Assembly: GCF_020687245.1 (NCBI RefSeq)
Contig: NZ_JAJEQG010000009.1
Location: 25,160-89,159, forward strand
Source of the DNA: Faecalibacterium longum CLA-AA-H243
Lineage (GTDB): Bacteria; Bacillota; Clostridia; Oscillospirales; Ruminococcaceae
Length of the DNA: 64,000 bases
Direction: 5' to 3'
In this document: positions 1 to 9,129 of the stretch, piece after piece
Layout: each line of letters starts with the position of its first letter
Numbering within the stretch: position 1 is the first letter of the stretch
Program-made: the position numbers and the translations under genes
Notes under the pieces: generated by a model
Seen by the model: only the letters and a program-made list of their open reading frames with translations
Told to the model about the DNA's origin: nothing
Databases searched by the model: none

Positions 1-1170
1 TGCGGCAAGAAGGTCCTTGTCCGCTGTGATTTCAACGTCCCCATGAAGGACGGCGTCATCACCAACGAGAACCGCATCAATGCGGCTCTGCCCACCATCC
101 AGAAGCTGGTCAATGACGGCGCGAAGGTCATTCTGTGCAGCCATCTGGGCAAGCCGAAGAACGGCCCCGAGGCAAAGTTCAGCCTCGCTCCCGTTGCTGT
201 GGCCCTGAGCGCAAAGCTGGGCAAGACCGTTGTCTTTGCTGACGACGACAACGTCGTGGGCGAGAACGCAAAGGCTGCTGTCGCTGCCATGAACAACGGC
301 GATGTCGTCCTGCTGCAGAACACCCGTTTCCGCAAGGAAGAGACCAAGAATCTGCCCGAGTTCTCTCAGGATCTGGCTTCTCTGGCAGACGCATACGTTG
401 ACGATGCCTTCGGCAGCTGCCACCGCGCACACTGCTCCACCGCAGGCGTCACCGACTATATCAAGGACACCGCTGTCGGCTACCTGATGGAGAAGGAGAT
501 CAAGTACCTCGGCAATGCCGTGAACGATCCCGTCCGTCCCTTCACCGCCATTCTGGGCGGCGCAAAGGTCGCTGACAAGCTGAATGTCATCTCCAACCTG
601 CTGGAGAAGGTCGATACCCTCATCATCGGCGGCGGCATGGCCTACACCTTCATCAAGGCTCAGGGCTATGAGGTCGGCAAGAGCCTGTGCGATGACTCCA
701 AGCTGGACTACTGCAAGGAGATGATGGCAAAGGCTCAGGAGAAGGGCGTCAAGCTGCTCCTGCCCGTCGATACCGCCTGTGTCGAGAACTTCCCCGACCC
801 CATCGACGCTCCTGTCGAGACCATCGTCGTCCCTGTCACCGCTATCCCGGCTGACAAGGAAGGCTGCGACATCGGCCCCGAGACCATGAAGCTCTTCGCC
901 GACGCTGTCAAGGCTTCCAAGACCGTCGTCTGGAACGGCCCCATGGGCGTCTTTGAGAACCCGACTCTGGCTGCCGGCACTCTGGCCGTGGCCAAGGCTA
1001 TGGCTGAGAGCGACGCTACCACCGTCATCGGCGGCGGCGACAGCGCAGCAGCTGTCCAGCAGATGGGCCTGGGCGACAAGATGACCCACATCTCTACCGG
1101 CGGCGGCGCTTCTCTGGAGTACCTGGAGGGCAAGGAGCTGCCCGGCATCGCAGTCATCCAGAACGCATAA
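1..1170 (+). CDS. pgk: Phosphoglycerate kinase, 5' end cut by the window
   Basis: Transfers phosphate from 1,3-bisphosphoglycerate to ADP in cytoplasmic glycolysis. The reading frame is open from base 1 ([18 protein letters not shown]), so the start lies upstream and only about the first dozen or so residues are missing; 389 residues are visible. The N-terminal substrate motif RCDFNVP, the GGAKVADK segment and the C-terminal nucleotide loop GGGDSAAAV with STGGGASLE are all present. It is first in a glycolytic run followed by tpiA and gpmI. A hairpin with a T-rich tail lies just after the stop, so part of the transcription may end before tpiA. Identity is certain; the internal ATG at base 43 is not the true start. 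Confidence 0.98.
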   Translation, partial: CGKKVLVRCDFNVPMKDGVITNENRINAALPTIQKLVNDGAKVILCSHLGKPKNGPEAKFSLAPVAVALSAKLGKTVVFADDDNVVGENAKAAVAAMNNGDVVLLQNTRFRKEETKNLPEFSQDLASLADAYVDDAFGSCHRAHCSTAGVTDYIKDTAVGYLMEKEIKYLGNAVNDPVRPFTAILGGAKVADKLNVISNLLEKVDTLIIGGGMAYTFIKAQGYEVGKSLCDDSKLDYCKEMMAKAQEKGVKLLLPVDTACVENFPDPIDAPVETIVVPVTAIPADKEGCDIGPETMKLFADAVKASKTVVWNGPMGVFENPTLAAGTLAVAKAMAESDATTVIGGGDSAAAVQQMGLGDKMTHISTGGGASLEYLEGKELPGIAVIQNA

Positions 1171-1187
1171 TCACAGCATCATGAACG

Positions 1188-1219
1188 GTGCGGCGGCTGT
1201 TTCGCCGCCGCATCTTTTA
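1188..1219 (+). terminator. Hairpin with T-rich tail after pgk
   Basis: The arms TGCGGCGGC (from 1189) and GCCGCCGCA (to 1212) enclose a six-base loop and are followed by TCTTTTATTTAT. This could attenuate transcription between pgk and tpiA. The tail is interrupted, so termination may be partial. Confidence 0.6.
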
Positions 1220-1253
1220 TTTATAAAGGTAAATAAGGTAAGGAGAACGTATC

Positions 1254-2024
1254 ATGGATAAGGCAAAGCGCAAGGCCATTATTGCTGGCAACTGGAAGAT
1301 GAACAAGACCGCCTCCGAGGCTGCTGTTCTGGTGGACGAGCTCATTCCCGCCGTCAAGGACGCATCCTGCGAGGTCGTCATCTGCACTCCCTATACCGAT
1401 CTGGTCACTGCTGTGGCAAAGACCAAGGGTACCAACATCCATGTCGGTGCCGAGAACGTCCATTTCGAGAAGTCCGGCGCATTCACCGGCGAGATCAGCG
1501 CTGATATGCTGGTGGACCTGGGCGTCGAGTACGTCATCGTCGGTCACTCCGAGCGCCGTCAGTATTTCGCAGAGACCGACCAGACCGTCAACAAGCGCGC
1601 TCTGGCCGCTCTGAACGCCGGCCTGAAGGTCATCATCTGCGTGGGCGAGAGCCTGCAGCAGCGTGAGGAGGGCGTCACCGAGGAGCTGGTCCGGATGCAG
1701 ACCAAGATCGCCCTGCGCGATGTCACCGCCGAGCAGATGGCAAACGTCGTCATCGCCTACGAGCCCATCTGGGCCATCGGCACCGGCAAGACCGCTACTG
1801 CCGACCAGGCTGAGGAAGTCTGCGCTCAGATCCGCAAGGTCATCGGCGAGGTCTACGGCGAAGCCGTGGCCGAGGCTACCACCGTCCAGTACGGCGGCAG
1901 CATGAACGCCAAGAACTGCGAGGAGCTGCTGAGCAAGAAGGACGTGGACGGCGGCCTCATCGGCGGTGCTTCCCTGAAGGCTCCTGACTTTGCTGTCATC
2001 GTCAACGCTGCCACCAAGGGCTAA
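1254..2024 (+). CDS. tpiA: Triosephosphate isomerase
   Basis: Interconverts dihydroxyacetone phosphate and glyceraldehyde 3-phosphate in the cytoplasm. At 256 residues it has normal length for the family. The catalytic residues can be placed: K15 in NWKMN, H98 in VGHSERR and E170 in [13 protein letters not shown]; the phosphate-binding GGSMNAKN and GGASLK loops follow. The start is supported by AAGGAGA upstream of the ATG. It lies between pgk and gpmI, the usual clostridial glycolytic order, although gapA and eno are not in the window. No anomalies seen. Confidence 0.98.
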   Translation: MDKAKRKAIIAGNWKMNKTASEAAVLVDELIPAVKDASCEVVICTPYTDLVTAVAKTKGTNIHVGAENVHFEKSGAFTGEISADMLVDLGVEYVIVGHSERRQYFAETDQTVNKRALAALNAGLKVIICVGESLQQREEGVTEELVRMQTKIALRDVTAEQMANVVIAYEPIWAIGTGKTATADQAEEVCAQIRKVIGEVYGEAVAEATTVQYGGSMNAKNCEELLSKKDVDGGLIGGASLKAPDFAVIVNAATKG

Positions 2025-2052
2025 GCCCTGAGCGGTAAAAATCGTTCTCTCT

Positions 2053-2099
2053 GCGCCCGGCTGCGCCGCATTTCCGGCAGGGAGCCGGGCGCTGTTTGT
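2053..2099 (+). terminator. GC-rich hairpin between tpiA and gpmI
   Basis: The arms GCGCCCGGCT (2053-2062) and AGCCGGGCGC (2083-2092) pair perfectly and are followed only by TGTTTGTT. It is a weak terminator or an RNA-stability hairpin just upstream of the gpmI ribosome-binding site. Confidence 0.4.
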
Positions 2100-2125
2100 T
2101 GAATTTTCAAAGGAGATCCTATTTT

Positions 2126-3652
2126 ATGTCCAAGAAACCTGTTCTGCTCTGCATCATGGACGGCTTTGGCTGGACCCCCAACGAGACCTACGGCAACGCC
2201 GTGGTTGCAGCCAAGAAGCCTTTCCTTGACTCTCTGATGGCAAAATATCCTATGACCACCATCGACGCTTCCGGCATGGCTGTGGGCCTGCCCGACGGCC
2301 AGATGGGCAACTCTGAGGTGGGTCATACCAATATGGGTGCCGGCCGCATCGTCTACCAGCAGCTGACCCTCATCACCAAGTCCATCCGCGACGGTGAGAT
2401 GCTCAAGAACCCCGTCCTCGTCAAGAACATGAAGGCTGCCATCGACGCCGGCAAGGCGATCCATCTGATGGGTCTGGTGGGTACCGGCGGTGTCCACAGC
2501 CACGCTGACCACTGGTTCGGTGTGCTGGAAATGGCAAAGCGCATGGGTGCCAAGGAAGTCTACCTCCACTGCATCACCGATGGCCGCGACACCGACCCCC
2601 ACTCCGGCAAGGGCTTCCTTGCCGACCTGCAGGCCAAGCTGGATGAGCTGGGCATCGGCAAGATCGCCAGCGTCTCTGGCCGTTACTACGCCATGGACCG
2701 CGACAACAACTGGGACCGTGAGGAGAAGGCTTACGCTGCCTTCGTCTACGGCGAGGGCAACCACGCCGCCAACGCTCAGGAGGCCATCGAGGCATCCTAC
2801 GCCGACGACAAGACCGACGAGTTCGTTCTGCCCTGCGTCACCTGCGAGGGTGGCCGTGTGCAGGACGGCGACACCGTTATCTTCATGAACTTCCGTCCCG
2901 ACCGCGCCCGTCAGATGACCCGCATCTTCTGCGACGACGCCTTCACCGGCTTCGAGCGCCGCGGCGGTCGCAAGCAGGTCCACTACGTCTGCATGGCCGA
3001 GTATGACGCCACCATGCCCAACTGCGAGGTCGCTTATCCTCCTGTTGAGCTGAAGAACGTCCTGGGCCAGTACCTGTCCGAGAACGGCAAGACCCAGCTG
3101 CGCATTGCCGAGACCGAGAAGTACGCTCATGTCACCTTCTTCTTCAACGGCGGTGTTGAGGCTCCCTACGAGGGCGAGGACCGCTGTGTCATCCCCAGCC
3201 CGAAGGTCGCCACCTACGACCTCAAGCCTGAGATGAGCGCCCCCGAGGTCGCTGACGAGTGCGTCAAGCGCATCGAGAGCGGCAAGTACGACGTGGTCAT
3301 CCTGAACTTCGCAAACTGCGATATGGTCGGCCACACCGGCGTCTTTGAAGCCGCTGTCAAGGCCGTTGAGGCTGTGGACGCTGCTGTCGAGAAGGTCGTC
3401 ACCGCTGTGCTGAACGCTGGCGGCTGCGCTTTCCTGACCGCTGACCACGGCAACGCCGAGAAGATGAAGAACCCCGACGGCACTCCGTTCACCGCCCACA
3501 CCACCAACGTCGTGCCTTTCGTGGCCATCGGCTGCGGCGATGTGAAGCTGCGCGAGGGCGGCTGCCTGGCCGACATCGCACCCACCATGCTGCCCTATAT
3601 CGGCCTGCCCGTCCCGGCAGAGATGACCGGCAAGAGCATCATCGCGGAGTAA
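2126..3652 (+). CDS. gpmI: 2,3-bisphosphoglycerate-independent phosphoglycerate mutase
   Basis: Cofactor-independent mutase that interconverts 3- and 2-phosphoglycerate through a phosphoserine intermediate and needs divalent metal. The 508-residue length is typical. Metal ligand D12 lies in IMDGFGW and the nucleophile S63 in MGNSEVGHTNMG; the C-terminal LTADHGNAEKM carries more metal ligands of the alkaline-phosphatase fold. The ATG at 2126 is chosen because AAAGGAG lies at the right distance; an upstream TTG at 2096 would place that ribosome-binding site inside the gene. The gene ends before a strong terminator that closes the glycolytic block. Confidence 0.97.
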   Translation: MSKKPVLLCIMDGFGWTPNETYGNAVVAAKKPFLDSLMAKYPMTTIDASGMAVGLPDGQMGNSEVGHTNMGAGRIVYQQLTLITKSIRDGEMLKNPVLVKNMKAAIDAGKAIHLMGLVGTGGVHSHADHWFGVLEMAKRMGAKEVYLHCITDGRDTDPHSGKGFLADLQAKLDELGIGKIASVSGRYYAMDRDNNWDREEKAYAAFVYGEGNHAANAQEAIEASYADDKTDEFVLPCVTCEGGRVQDGDTVIFMNFRPDRARQMTRIFCDDAFTGFERRGGRKQVHYVCMAEYDATMPNCEVAYPPVELKNVLGQYLSENGKTQLRIAETEKYAHVTFFFNGGVEAPYEGEDRCVIPSPKVATYDLKPEMSAPEVADECVKRIESGKYDVVILNFANCDMVGHTGVFEAAVKAVEAVDAAVEKVVTAVLNAGGCAFLTADHGNAEKMKNPDGTPFTAHTTNVVPFVAIGCGDVKLREGGCLADIAPTMLPYIGLPVPAEMTGKSIIAE

Positions 3653-3674
3653 ACCTTTTTTGAAATAACGCAAG

Positions 3675-3712
3675 CGCCCCGCAGCTCGTAACAGAGCTGC
3701 GGGGCGTTTTTT
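3675..3712 (+). terminator. Strong rho-independent terminator after gpmI
   Basis: A perfect 13-base stem (3675-3687 with 3694-3706) with a six-base loop is followed by six T. It closes the pgk-tpiA-gpmI block. Confidence 0.93.
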
Positions 3713-3727
3713 GTGCTATTTGGCTTT

Positions 3728-4225
3728 TCAGCGCTCGACCCAGATGGACATCTTCGCACTGGTAGAGATGTCGCCGAGAAGGATGGTGTCCATCTTGATG
3801 CTGCAGGTCACGGCCAGCGCTTTGTTGGAATCGCTGCCGGTGAGCACCGAGGCGGGCAGGTTCTTGAGGGTCAGCACGGCGGTTCCGTCGGACAGGTCGC
3901 CGCTCAGAGTGCCGTCATAGTTCACCTCGCCGATGGCGATGCCGGTGAGACGGCCGGTCATGTTCATGGAAGAGAGCTGCTTGACCGGGAGTTCGAGAGT
4001 GAAGGTGCCGTTGGGCTGGCGGGTGAGGGTGGCTTCGCGGGTGGTGTCCACGGCACTGTCGGCCATCGACTCCTTGTCCCCGGACTCCCGCCAGAACCGG
4101 ACGCCCACCGTCATCTTGACGGCGGCGGCACTGGCACTGACCGCCAGCGTCAGGAGCAGCAGCAGCGAGACGAGGACCGCCCCGGTGCGTCTGCCCATAT
4201 GCTTCAAAGAAATCGTCATATTCAA
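3728..4225 (-). CDS. Small exported protein of unknown function
   Basis: About 165 residues. It begins with a clear Sec-type signal: basic residues (HMGRR), a leucine-rich hydrophobic core and an ASAAA cleavage region. The rest is polar and probably beta-rich, with segments such as GTFTLELPV and GTAVLTLKNL; no cysteines suggest a lipoprotein. I do not recognise the family. Start choice is open: TTG at 4225 has GGAAAGG seven bases upstream, while the in-frame ATG at 4219 is 13 bases away. It is monocistronic and converges on gpmI. Its upstream region carries direct and inverted repeats described separately, which suggests dedicated regulation. Confidence 0.75.
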   Translation of the reverse strand: MNMTISLKHMGRRTGAVLVSLLLLLTLAVSASAAAVKMTVGVRFWRESGDKESMADSAVDTTREATLTRQPNGTFTLELPVKQLSSMNMTGRLTGIAIGEVNYDGTLSGDLSDGTAVLTLKNLPASVLTGSDSNKALAVTCSIKMDTILLGDISTSAKMSIWVER

Positions 4226-4259
4226 GAATCGACCTTTCCAGCCGCAGAGGCGGCTCTGT

Positions 4260-4377
4260 GCGTTCCAAAACGGAACGCGAAGGAATTTGTCACCGCAAAA
4301 ATAACATATTCAGAAGAAAAAGTCAATCTGGCTTGTGATGGTTTCACAAAAATGTTTCACATAAGACACATCTTATG
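4260..4377 (-). promoter_or_regulatory. Promoter and possible operator region of the exported-protein gene
   Basis: On the minus strand a -35 TTGACT (plus 4321-4326) and a -10 TATTTT (4298-4303) are separated by 17 bases. Upstream are two copies of TGTGAAAC 13 bases apart (plus 4341-4348 and 4354-4361) and a perfect 7-4-7 inverted repeat CATAAGA/TCTTATG (4360-4377). The transcribed leader holds a 7-5-7 inverted repeat GCGTTCC/GGAACGC (4260-4278). The promoter is plausible; the regulator is unknown. Confidence 0.5.
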
Positions 4378-4407
4378 GAAGAAAAACACAGACTTTGCCG
4401 AAGACAC

Positions 4408-4440
4408 AAAAAAGCCGCCTCCCGGCGGACGGGAAGCGGC
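4408..4440 (-). terminator. Terminator of the hydrogenase gene
   Basis: The arms GCCGCCTCCCG (4414-4424) and CGGGAAGCGGC (4430-4440) pair with one mismatch. On the minus strand they are followed by six T (plus-strand A run 4408-4413). Confidence 0.85.
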
Positions 4441-4455
4441 AGAAGTCAGGAAAAC

Positions 4456-6009
4456 TTAGACCTCAAAGTTGGGGTCGTCCTTCAGCACGTGGATGCTGGT
4501 CATGAAGGGGCTCTGCTCGGGGTCCTGGAACGGAGCCTCCTTGACGTACTTGTTCAGGGCGACAGCAGTGCGGGTGGGGTCGGCGATGGTGCCGGCGCCG
4601 CCGATGCAGCCGCCGGGGCAGCCCATGCCTTCCAGCAGGTAGCCGTTGTACTTGCCGGCCTTGGCCAGCATCAGCAGCTTCTTGCACTCGGCGAGGCCCT
4701 GTGCGGACGCGATCTTGACGTCCATATCGGGATGCCACTCCTTGACCTTGTCGGCGACAGCCTTGGCGACGCCGCCGGACTGTGCGAAGCCGCGGCCTGC
4801 ACCGGAAGCGTGGACCAGATCGACCTCATCGGGGTCGACTTCGAGGTTAGCCACGTCGATGTCCTTGGCCTCGATGATGCCGGCCAGTTCCTCGAAGGTC
4901 AGCACGAAGTCCACATCAGAGCGGACGGTGCGGCGGGAAGCTTCCAGCTTCTTGGCGGCGCAGGGTCCGATAAAGCACATACGGGCCTCGGGGTCGGCCT
5001 GCTTCATCATGCGGGCGGTAAAGACCATGGGGGTCATGGTCATGGAGATGTTCTTTGCAAGATCCGGGAAGGCGGTCTTTGCCATCATGCTCCATGCCGG
5101 GCAGCAGGAAGTAGCCATGAAGTTCAGCTTGTTGGGAACCTCCTCCAGGAAGTCGTGGGCCTCATCCACGGTACACAGGTCGGCACCGATGGCGACCTCC
5201 ACGACGTCGTAGAAGCCCAGAGCCTTCAGCGCAGCCTTGAGCTTGCCGGTGGAGGCCAGGCCCGGGAACTGGTTGATGAAGGCGGGAGCGACGAGGGCGT
5301 AGATGCGGTCACCGCGGTTGAAGCCCTGAATGAGCTGGTAGATCTGGCCTTTGTCGGCGATGGCACCGAAGGGGCAGTTGACCAGACACTGGCCGCAGGA
5401 CACGCACTTGCTGTAGTCGATCTCGGCGCGGCCCAGCTCATCGGAGTGGATGGCACCCATGCCGCAGGCAGCGGCGCAGGGACGCTCGGTCTTGACGATG
5501 GCGTTGTAGGGGCAGACGCCGACGCAGCGGCCGCACTTGATGCACTTTTCCTGGTCGATGGTGGAACGGCCGCTCTCCCAGGTGATAGCCTTCTTGGGGC
5601 AGACTTCCATACAGGGGTGTGCGAGGCAGCCCTGGCACAGGTCGGAGACCTTGACCAGCTTCTCGGGGCAGCGGTTGCAGGCAAACTTGATGACGTTCAC
5701 CAGCGGGGGGTCATAATACTTATCGGCGATGGAAGCGTCCTCCAGACCGGAGACGACGCTGTTGTGCTCGTCCATGCGGCGGGTGGGCAGGCCCATGGCC
5801 AGACGAACGCGCTCCTCGACGATGGCGCGCTCAAGGAAGATGTCCTTGCGGAGCTTGCCTTCCTCACCGGGGATGATGGTGTAAGGGATCTTGCGCATCA
5901 GGTGGTTGGCCTGCTCGCCCTTGACGTTGGCGTAGGCCATCCGTGCCACCTCGGTAAAGACCTGGCGGCGGATCTGGATGACCGTCGTGTTGATTCCTCT
6001 GAAACTCAT
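4456..6009 (-). CDS. [FeFe]-hydrogenase, group B-like, with ferredoxin-type clusters
   Basis: A 517-residue protein of the iron-only hydrogenase superfamily, expected to couple ferredoxin oxidation and reduction to H2 or to sense H2. The N-terminal half carries cysteine motifs for [4Fe-4S] clusters, including CIKCGRCVGVCP and CVSCGQCLVNCP. The H-cluster motifs follow: TSCCPAW near residue 300, GPCAAKK near 350 and MGCPGGCIGG near 465. PCAAKK and the absence of an N-terminal 2Fe-2S domain point to group B rather than the usual group A. The start at 6009 is supported by GGAGAG; a longer in-frame extension to 6123 lacks support. Monocistronic. Maturases HydEFG are not in the window. Confidence 0.9.
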   Translation of the reverse strand: MSFRGINTTVIQIRRQVFTEVARMAYANVKGEQANHLMRKIPYTIIPGEEGKLRKDIFLERAIVEERVRLAMGLPTRRMDEHNSVVSGLEDASIADKYYDPPLVNVIKFACNRCPEKLVKVSDLCQGCLAHPCMEVCPKKAITWESGRSTIDQEKCIKCGRCVGVCPYNAIVKTERPCAAACGMGAIHSDELGRAEIDYSKCVSCGQCLVNCPFGAIADKGQIYQLIQGFNRGDRIYALVAPAFINQFPGLASTGKLKAALKALGFYDVVEVAIGADLCTVDEAHDFLEEVPNKLNFMATSCCPAWSMMAKTAFPDLAKNISMTMTPMVFTARMMKQADPEARMCFIGPCAAKKLEASRRTVRSDVDFVLTFEELAGIIEAKDIDVANLEVDPDEVDLVHASGAGRGFAQSGGVAKAVADKVKEWHPDMDVKIASAQGLAECKKLLMLAKAGKYNGYLLEGMGCPGGCIGGAGTIADPTRTAVALNKYVKEAPFQDPEQSPFMTSIHVLKDDPNFEV

Positions 6010-6127
6010 TCCAATCTCTCCTTGTTTTGAAACAACAGAACAAAAAACCGCTCCGACGCGGCTTTTCTTCGGGGCATTTGGTACTGGGCTGCTGCAAACA
6101 GCCGGATGCCCCGAATAATCCACTTTT

Positions 6128-6228
6128 ATTGTAGCATAAACCCTTCGGGAAGAAAAGGGAAAAGCTTAAAATTTGTTATGAAATTCACAACTGATATATC
6201 TTGCACAAATGAGAACAAATGGATTTGT
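6128..6228 (-). promoter_or_regulatory. Upstream region of the hydrogenase gene with a Rex-like site
   Basis: On the minus strand a TACAAT -10 box (plus 6128-6133) precedes the gene; no good -35 is visible. At 6173-6190 the 18-base sequence TTGTTATGAAATTCACAA has a perfect TTCACAA half and a partly matching other half of the redox-regulator Rex consensus (TTGTGAA, four bases, TTCACAA). A separate inverted repeat ACAAAT-GG-ATTTGT lies at 6215-6228. Rex control of fermentative genes by NADH/NAD ratio is well known in Firmicutes; its action here is inferred. Confidence 0.4.
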
Positions 6229-6255
6229 ACAAAACAGCAAAGAAACGGCTAAGAT

Positions 6256-7551
6256 TTATACCATCTCGGCCCGGACACGCTCGCCGTCGTAGCTGCCCAG
6301 CCGGACATGGACGATCTCGCCGCTCTTATGGCCCGGGGCCGAGACCACGACAGGAACATACAGCCGGGTGTAGCCGGTGAAGAGGGTGCCGGAGAGGGGG
6401 GTCTCCAGCAGAACGTCGTCCTCGCTGCCCTCGCAGCCGGCCAGCACCTCGCGGCGGATGTCCTCGGCGATGGCGTTCATCTCCCGGCTGCGGGCCTGTT
6501 TTTCGCGCTCATGGACCTGGTCGGGGAAGTCGTAGGCGGGGGTGCCGCTGCGGCGGGAGTAGGGGAAGACGTGGACTTTCAGGAAGCCGATCTCCTTCAG
6601 GAACGCGCAGCTCTCCCGGAAATCTTCCTCCGTCTCGCCGGGGAAGCCGCAGATGCAGTCGGTGGTGAAGCTGACCGGGCGGTCACCGTAGGCGGCGCGG
6701 AGCTGGCGAACCACCTCGGCGTACTGCTCGGCGGTATAGACGCGGCGCATCCGGCGCAGGGTGGCGCTGCAGCCGCTCTGCAGGCTCAGATGGTACTGGG
6801 GGCAGAGCTTGTCCACTGCCGCCAGCCGGGTGATGTATTCGGGGGTCAGCATATCGGGGTCAAGGCTGCCCAGCCGGATACGCTCGATGCCCTCCACCCG
6901 GGCGCACTTCTCCACCAGCTCCACAAGGTTGGTGCCGGTGTCGAGGCCGTAGCTGGGCAGGGAGATGGCGCTGAGCACCACTTCCCGGTAGCCGGAAGCG
7001 GCCAGCTGGCGCAGCTCGGCGAGGATGCTCTCTTCCGAGCGGCTGCGCACCGGGCCGCGGGCGCGGGGGATGACGCAGTAGGCGCACTGACGGTTGCAGC
7101 CGTCCTCTACTTTGATAAAGGCGCGGGTGTGGGTCTCGAACCGCTCCACTGGCAGTTCCTCGAACCGCTCGCCCTTCGCGTGGGGGGCGATGGCGACGAT
7201 GCGCTCGTGGCCGTCCAGCAGCTTGAGCACATTATCGAGGATGGCTTTCCGGTCGCCGTTGCCGCAGACCAGGTCAGCCTCCATGAACTGGGCCGCTTCC
7301 TCGGGGAAAGCCTGCGGGTAGCAGCCGGTGAGGACGGTGACGGCGCCGGGGTTCTCGCGCTTGGCCCGGCGGAGCCACTTGCGGCTCTTCTGGTCGCCGA
7401 AGTTGGTGACGGTGCAGCTGTTCACCACAAAGACGTCGGCCTCTTCGCCCTCCGGCACGATGGTGAAACCGGCGGAGCGGAACATCTGTTCCAGCGCACC
7501 GGTCTCATTTAAGTTGACCTTGCAGCCAAGGGTATAAAAACAAACTCGCAT
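6256..7551 (-). CDS. mtaB: tRNA (N6-threonylcarbamoyladenosine(37)-C2)-methylthiotransferase, MtaB type
   Basis: Radical SAM methylthiotransferase that converts t6A37 to ms2t6A in tRNAs reading ANN codons. The 431-residue protein has the MTTase order: an N-terminal domain with GCKVN, NSCTVT and LTGCYPQ cysteines for the auxiliary [4Fe-4S] cluster, the radical SAM motif CNRQCAYC near residue 150, and a C-terminal TRAM-like region. GCKVNLNET favours MtaB (YqeV) over MiaB or RimO. The ATG is preceded by AAAGGA. Its 5' untranslated region contains a short palindromic repeat (7568-7626). Confidence 0.93.
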   Translation of the reverse strand: MRVCFYTLGCKVNLNETGALEQMFRSAGFTIVPEGEEADVFVVNSCTVTNFGDQKSRKWLRRAKRENPGAVTVLTGCYPQAFPEEAAQFMEADLVCGNGDRKAILDNVLKLLDGHERIVAIAPHAKGERFEELPVERFETHTRAFIKVEDGCNRQCAYCVIPRARGPVRSRSEESILAELRQLAASGYREVVLSAISLPSYGLDTGTNLVELVEKCARVEGIERIRLGSLDPDMLTPEYITRLAAVDKLCPQYHLSLQSGCSATLRRMRRVYTAEQYAEVVRQLRAAYGDRPVSFTTDCICGFPGETEEDFRESCAFLKEIGFLKVHVFPYSRRSGTPAYDFPDQVHEREKQARSREMNAIAEDIRREVLAGCEGSEDDVLLETPLSGTLFTGYTRLYVPVVVSAPGHKSGEIVHVRLGSYDGERVRAEMV

Positions 7552-7567
7552 GGGGTGTCCTTTCTGA

Positions 7568-7626
7568 AACCTCTCCGATTTGGCTCCCCTGTCGGGGAAG
7601 CTGGCTGCGAAGCAGACGGAGAGGTT
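7568..7626. repeat. Short palindromic intergenic repeat, copy R1
   Basis: A 59-base element bounded by AACCTCTCCG and ACGGAGAGGTT, with internal hairpins GGCTCCCC/GGGGAAGC and a GCTGC-GAAGCAG segment. Its ends match those of the longer copies at 47534, 50440 and 60079. It lies just upstream of mtaB, probably within the mtaB leader. Confidence 0.75.
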
Positions 7627-7743
7627 ATTACCTTATAATAAACCATCCTATTATAGCAGATTTTTCCCGGGGAGAAAAGAGCATTCCGGCCTCTTTTTTT
7701 GCATAGAATGCAATCAGACAGACATTGCGGGGAGGGACAAGGG

Positions 7744-9000
7744 ATGGAACGAAAGAATTTTGCGGTGCTCTGCGCAGCCGTGCTCTGTTTCTGGCTGTTT
7801 GCACTGGCCCTTGGGACGGCGGAGGGCGTGGGCCTGCGGGCTGTCATGCACCCGGAAGAGAGGGCCGTCAGCGCCGACGTCGAGGAAGCGGCAGAAGGAA
7901 TTCTGCTGCCGACTGCAGCCGCCGCGCCTCAGCTCGACCTCAACTGCCGAGCTGCCATCCTCATTGAGCAGGGGAGCGGACGGGTCCTCTACGAGAAGAA
8001 CGCCGACGAGCGGGTCCCCATCGCCTCCATCACCAAGGTGATGACCCTGCTGCTTGCTTTCGAGGCTGTCCACGACGGGCGGCTGACCATGGAGACGCCG
8101 GTGCCGGTGAGTGAGCACGCCTACCACATGGGCGGCAGTCAGATCTGGCTGGAGCCGGGGGAGCACTTTACATTGGACGAGATGATAAAGGCAATCTGCG
8201 TTTCCTCTGCTAACGACGCGGCAGTAGCCGTGGCCGAGCTGGTGGGCGGCAGTGAGCCGGCCTTCGTGGAGCAGATGAACGCCCGGGCCGCCTCGCTGGG
8301 GATGGAGCAGACGTCTTTCCGCAACGCCTGCGGGCTGGACGCCGAAGGCCATCTCTCCACGGCCCGGGATGTGGCCGCCATGAGCCGCACCATCCTGAAC
8401 ACCTGCCCCGAGGTGCTGCACTACACCGGCATCTGGACGGATACCCTCCGGGGCGGGGCGACCCAGCTGGTCAATACGAATAAGCTTCTCCGCCGGTATG
8501 AGGGGATCACCGGCCTCAAGACCGGCACCACCGGCGGCGCGGGCATCTGCATCTCGGCCAGCGCCACCCGGAACGGCCTTTCCCTCATCGCGGTGATATT
8601 GGGCGCACCGTCCAGCGCCGACCGCTTCGACGCCGCCACGACTCTGCTGGACTACGGCTTCGGGGCCTATGAGGCCGCGCCGCTGCCAAAACTCGAGGCA
8701 CAGCCGCTCCAGATCACGGTCAGGGGCAGCGCGGCGGGCAGCGTCCCGCTGGATTACTCGGCCCTGCCGGAGACGGTGCTGGTGGAGAAGGGGAGCGGGG
8801 CGTCCCTGCATACCGAGCTGACCCTGCCCGAGGAGCTGGAAGCCCCGGTGGAGCAGGGCCAGACGCTGGGCAAAGCCGTGGTCTATCAGGGGAAAGCACT
8901 TCTGGAAGAGTACGAAGTGCGTGCTGCCGCCGATGCGCCGAGGATGACTGTCCGGGACGCCATCGGCCTGCTGTGGCAGAGCCTCACCGGCGCGGCATGA
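7744..9000 (+). CDS. D-alanyl-D-alanine carboxypeptidase (DacF-like, penicillin-binding protein 5 family)
   Basis: Trims the terminal D-Ala from peptidoglycan stem peptides outside the membrane. The 418-residue protein has an N-terminal hydrophobic signal or anchor, then the S11 peptidase motifs: S95-x-x-K98 in IASITK, S155-A-N157 in VSSAND and K259-T-G in LKTGTT. A C-terminal beta-rich PBP5-type domain follows, and no clear C-terminal amphipathic anchor is evident. The ATG at 7744 follows GGGGAGGGACAAGGG; upstream in-frame codons are not needed. It is divergent from mtaB and followed by the pgi promoter. Confidence 0.93.
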   Translation: MERKNFAVLCAAVLCFWLFALALGTAEGVGLRAVMHPEERAVSADVEEAAEGILLPTAAAAPQLDLNCRAAILIEQGSGRVLYEKNADERVPIASITKVMTLLLAFEAVHDGRLTMETPVPVSEHAYHMGGSQIWLEPGEHFTLDEMIKAICVSSANDAAVAVAELVGGSEPAFVEQMNARAASLGMEQTSFRNACGLDAEGHLSTARDVAAMSRTILNTCPEVLHYTGIWTDTLRGGATQLVNTNKLLRRYEGITGLKTGTTGGAGICISASATRNGLSLIAVILGAPSSADRFDAATTLLDYGFGAYEAAPLPKLEAQPLQITVRGSAAGSVPLDYSALPETVLVEKGSGASLHTELTLPEELEAPVEQGQTLGKAVVYQGKALLEEYEVRAAADAPRMTVRDAIGLLWQSLTGAA

Positions 9001-9129
9001 CCGAAAACTGCGCACTACCGGTCAAAAACGGTCAGCGAGGGCAAAGAATGGCTTGGACGTTTGTATAAAAGATGTAAGAGCATACAAAACAACACTATTA
9101 AAATTGTATGAAAAGCGAGGATTTTGGCC

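Noticed and set aside
2021..3673. Long minus-strand open frame (550 residues) opposite gpmI
   Set aside because: It mirrors the codon pattern of gpmI in a GC-rich genome, has no family motif, and its sequence is rich in repeats of V, A, G, D and H typical of an antisense frame.
4375..6030. Plus-strand open frame of 551 residues opposite the hydrogenase
   Set aside because: Antisense shadow; hydrogenase motifs are intact on the minus strand.
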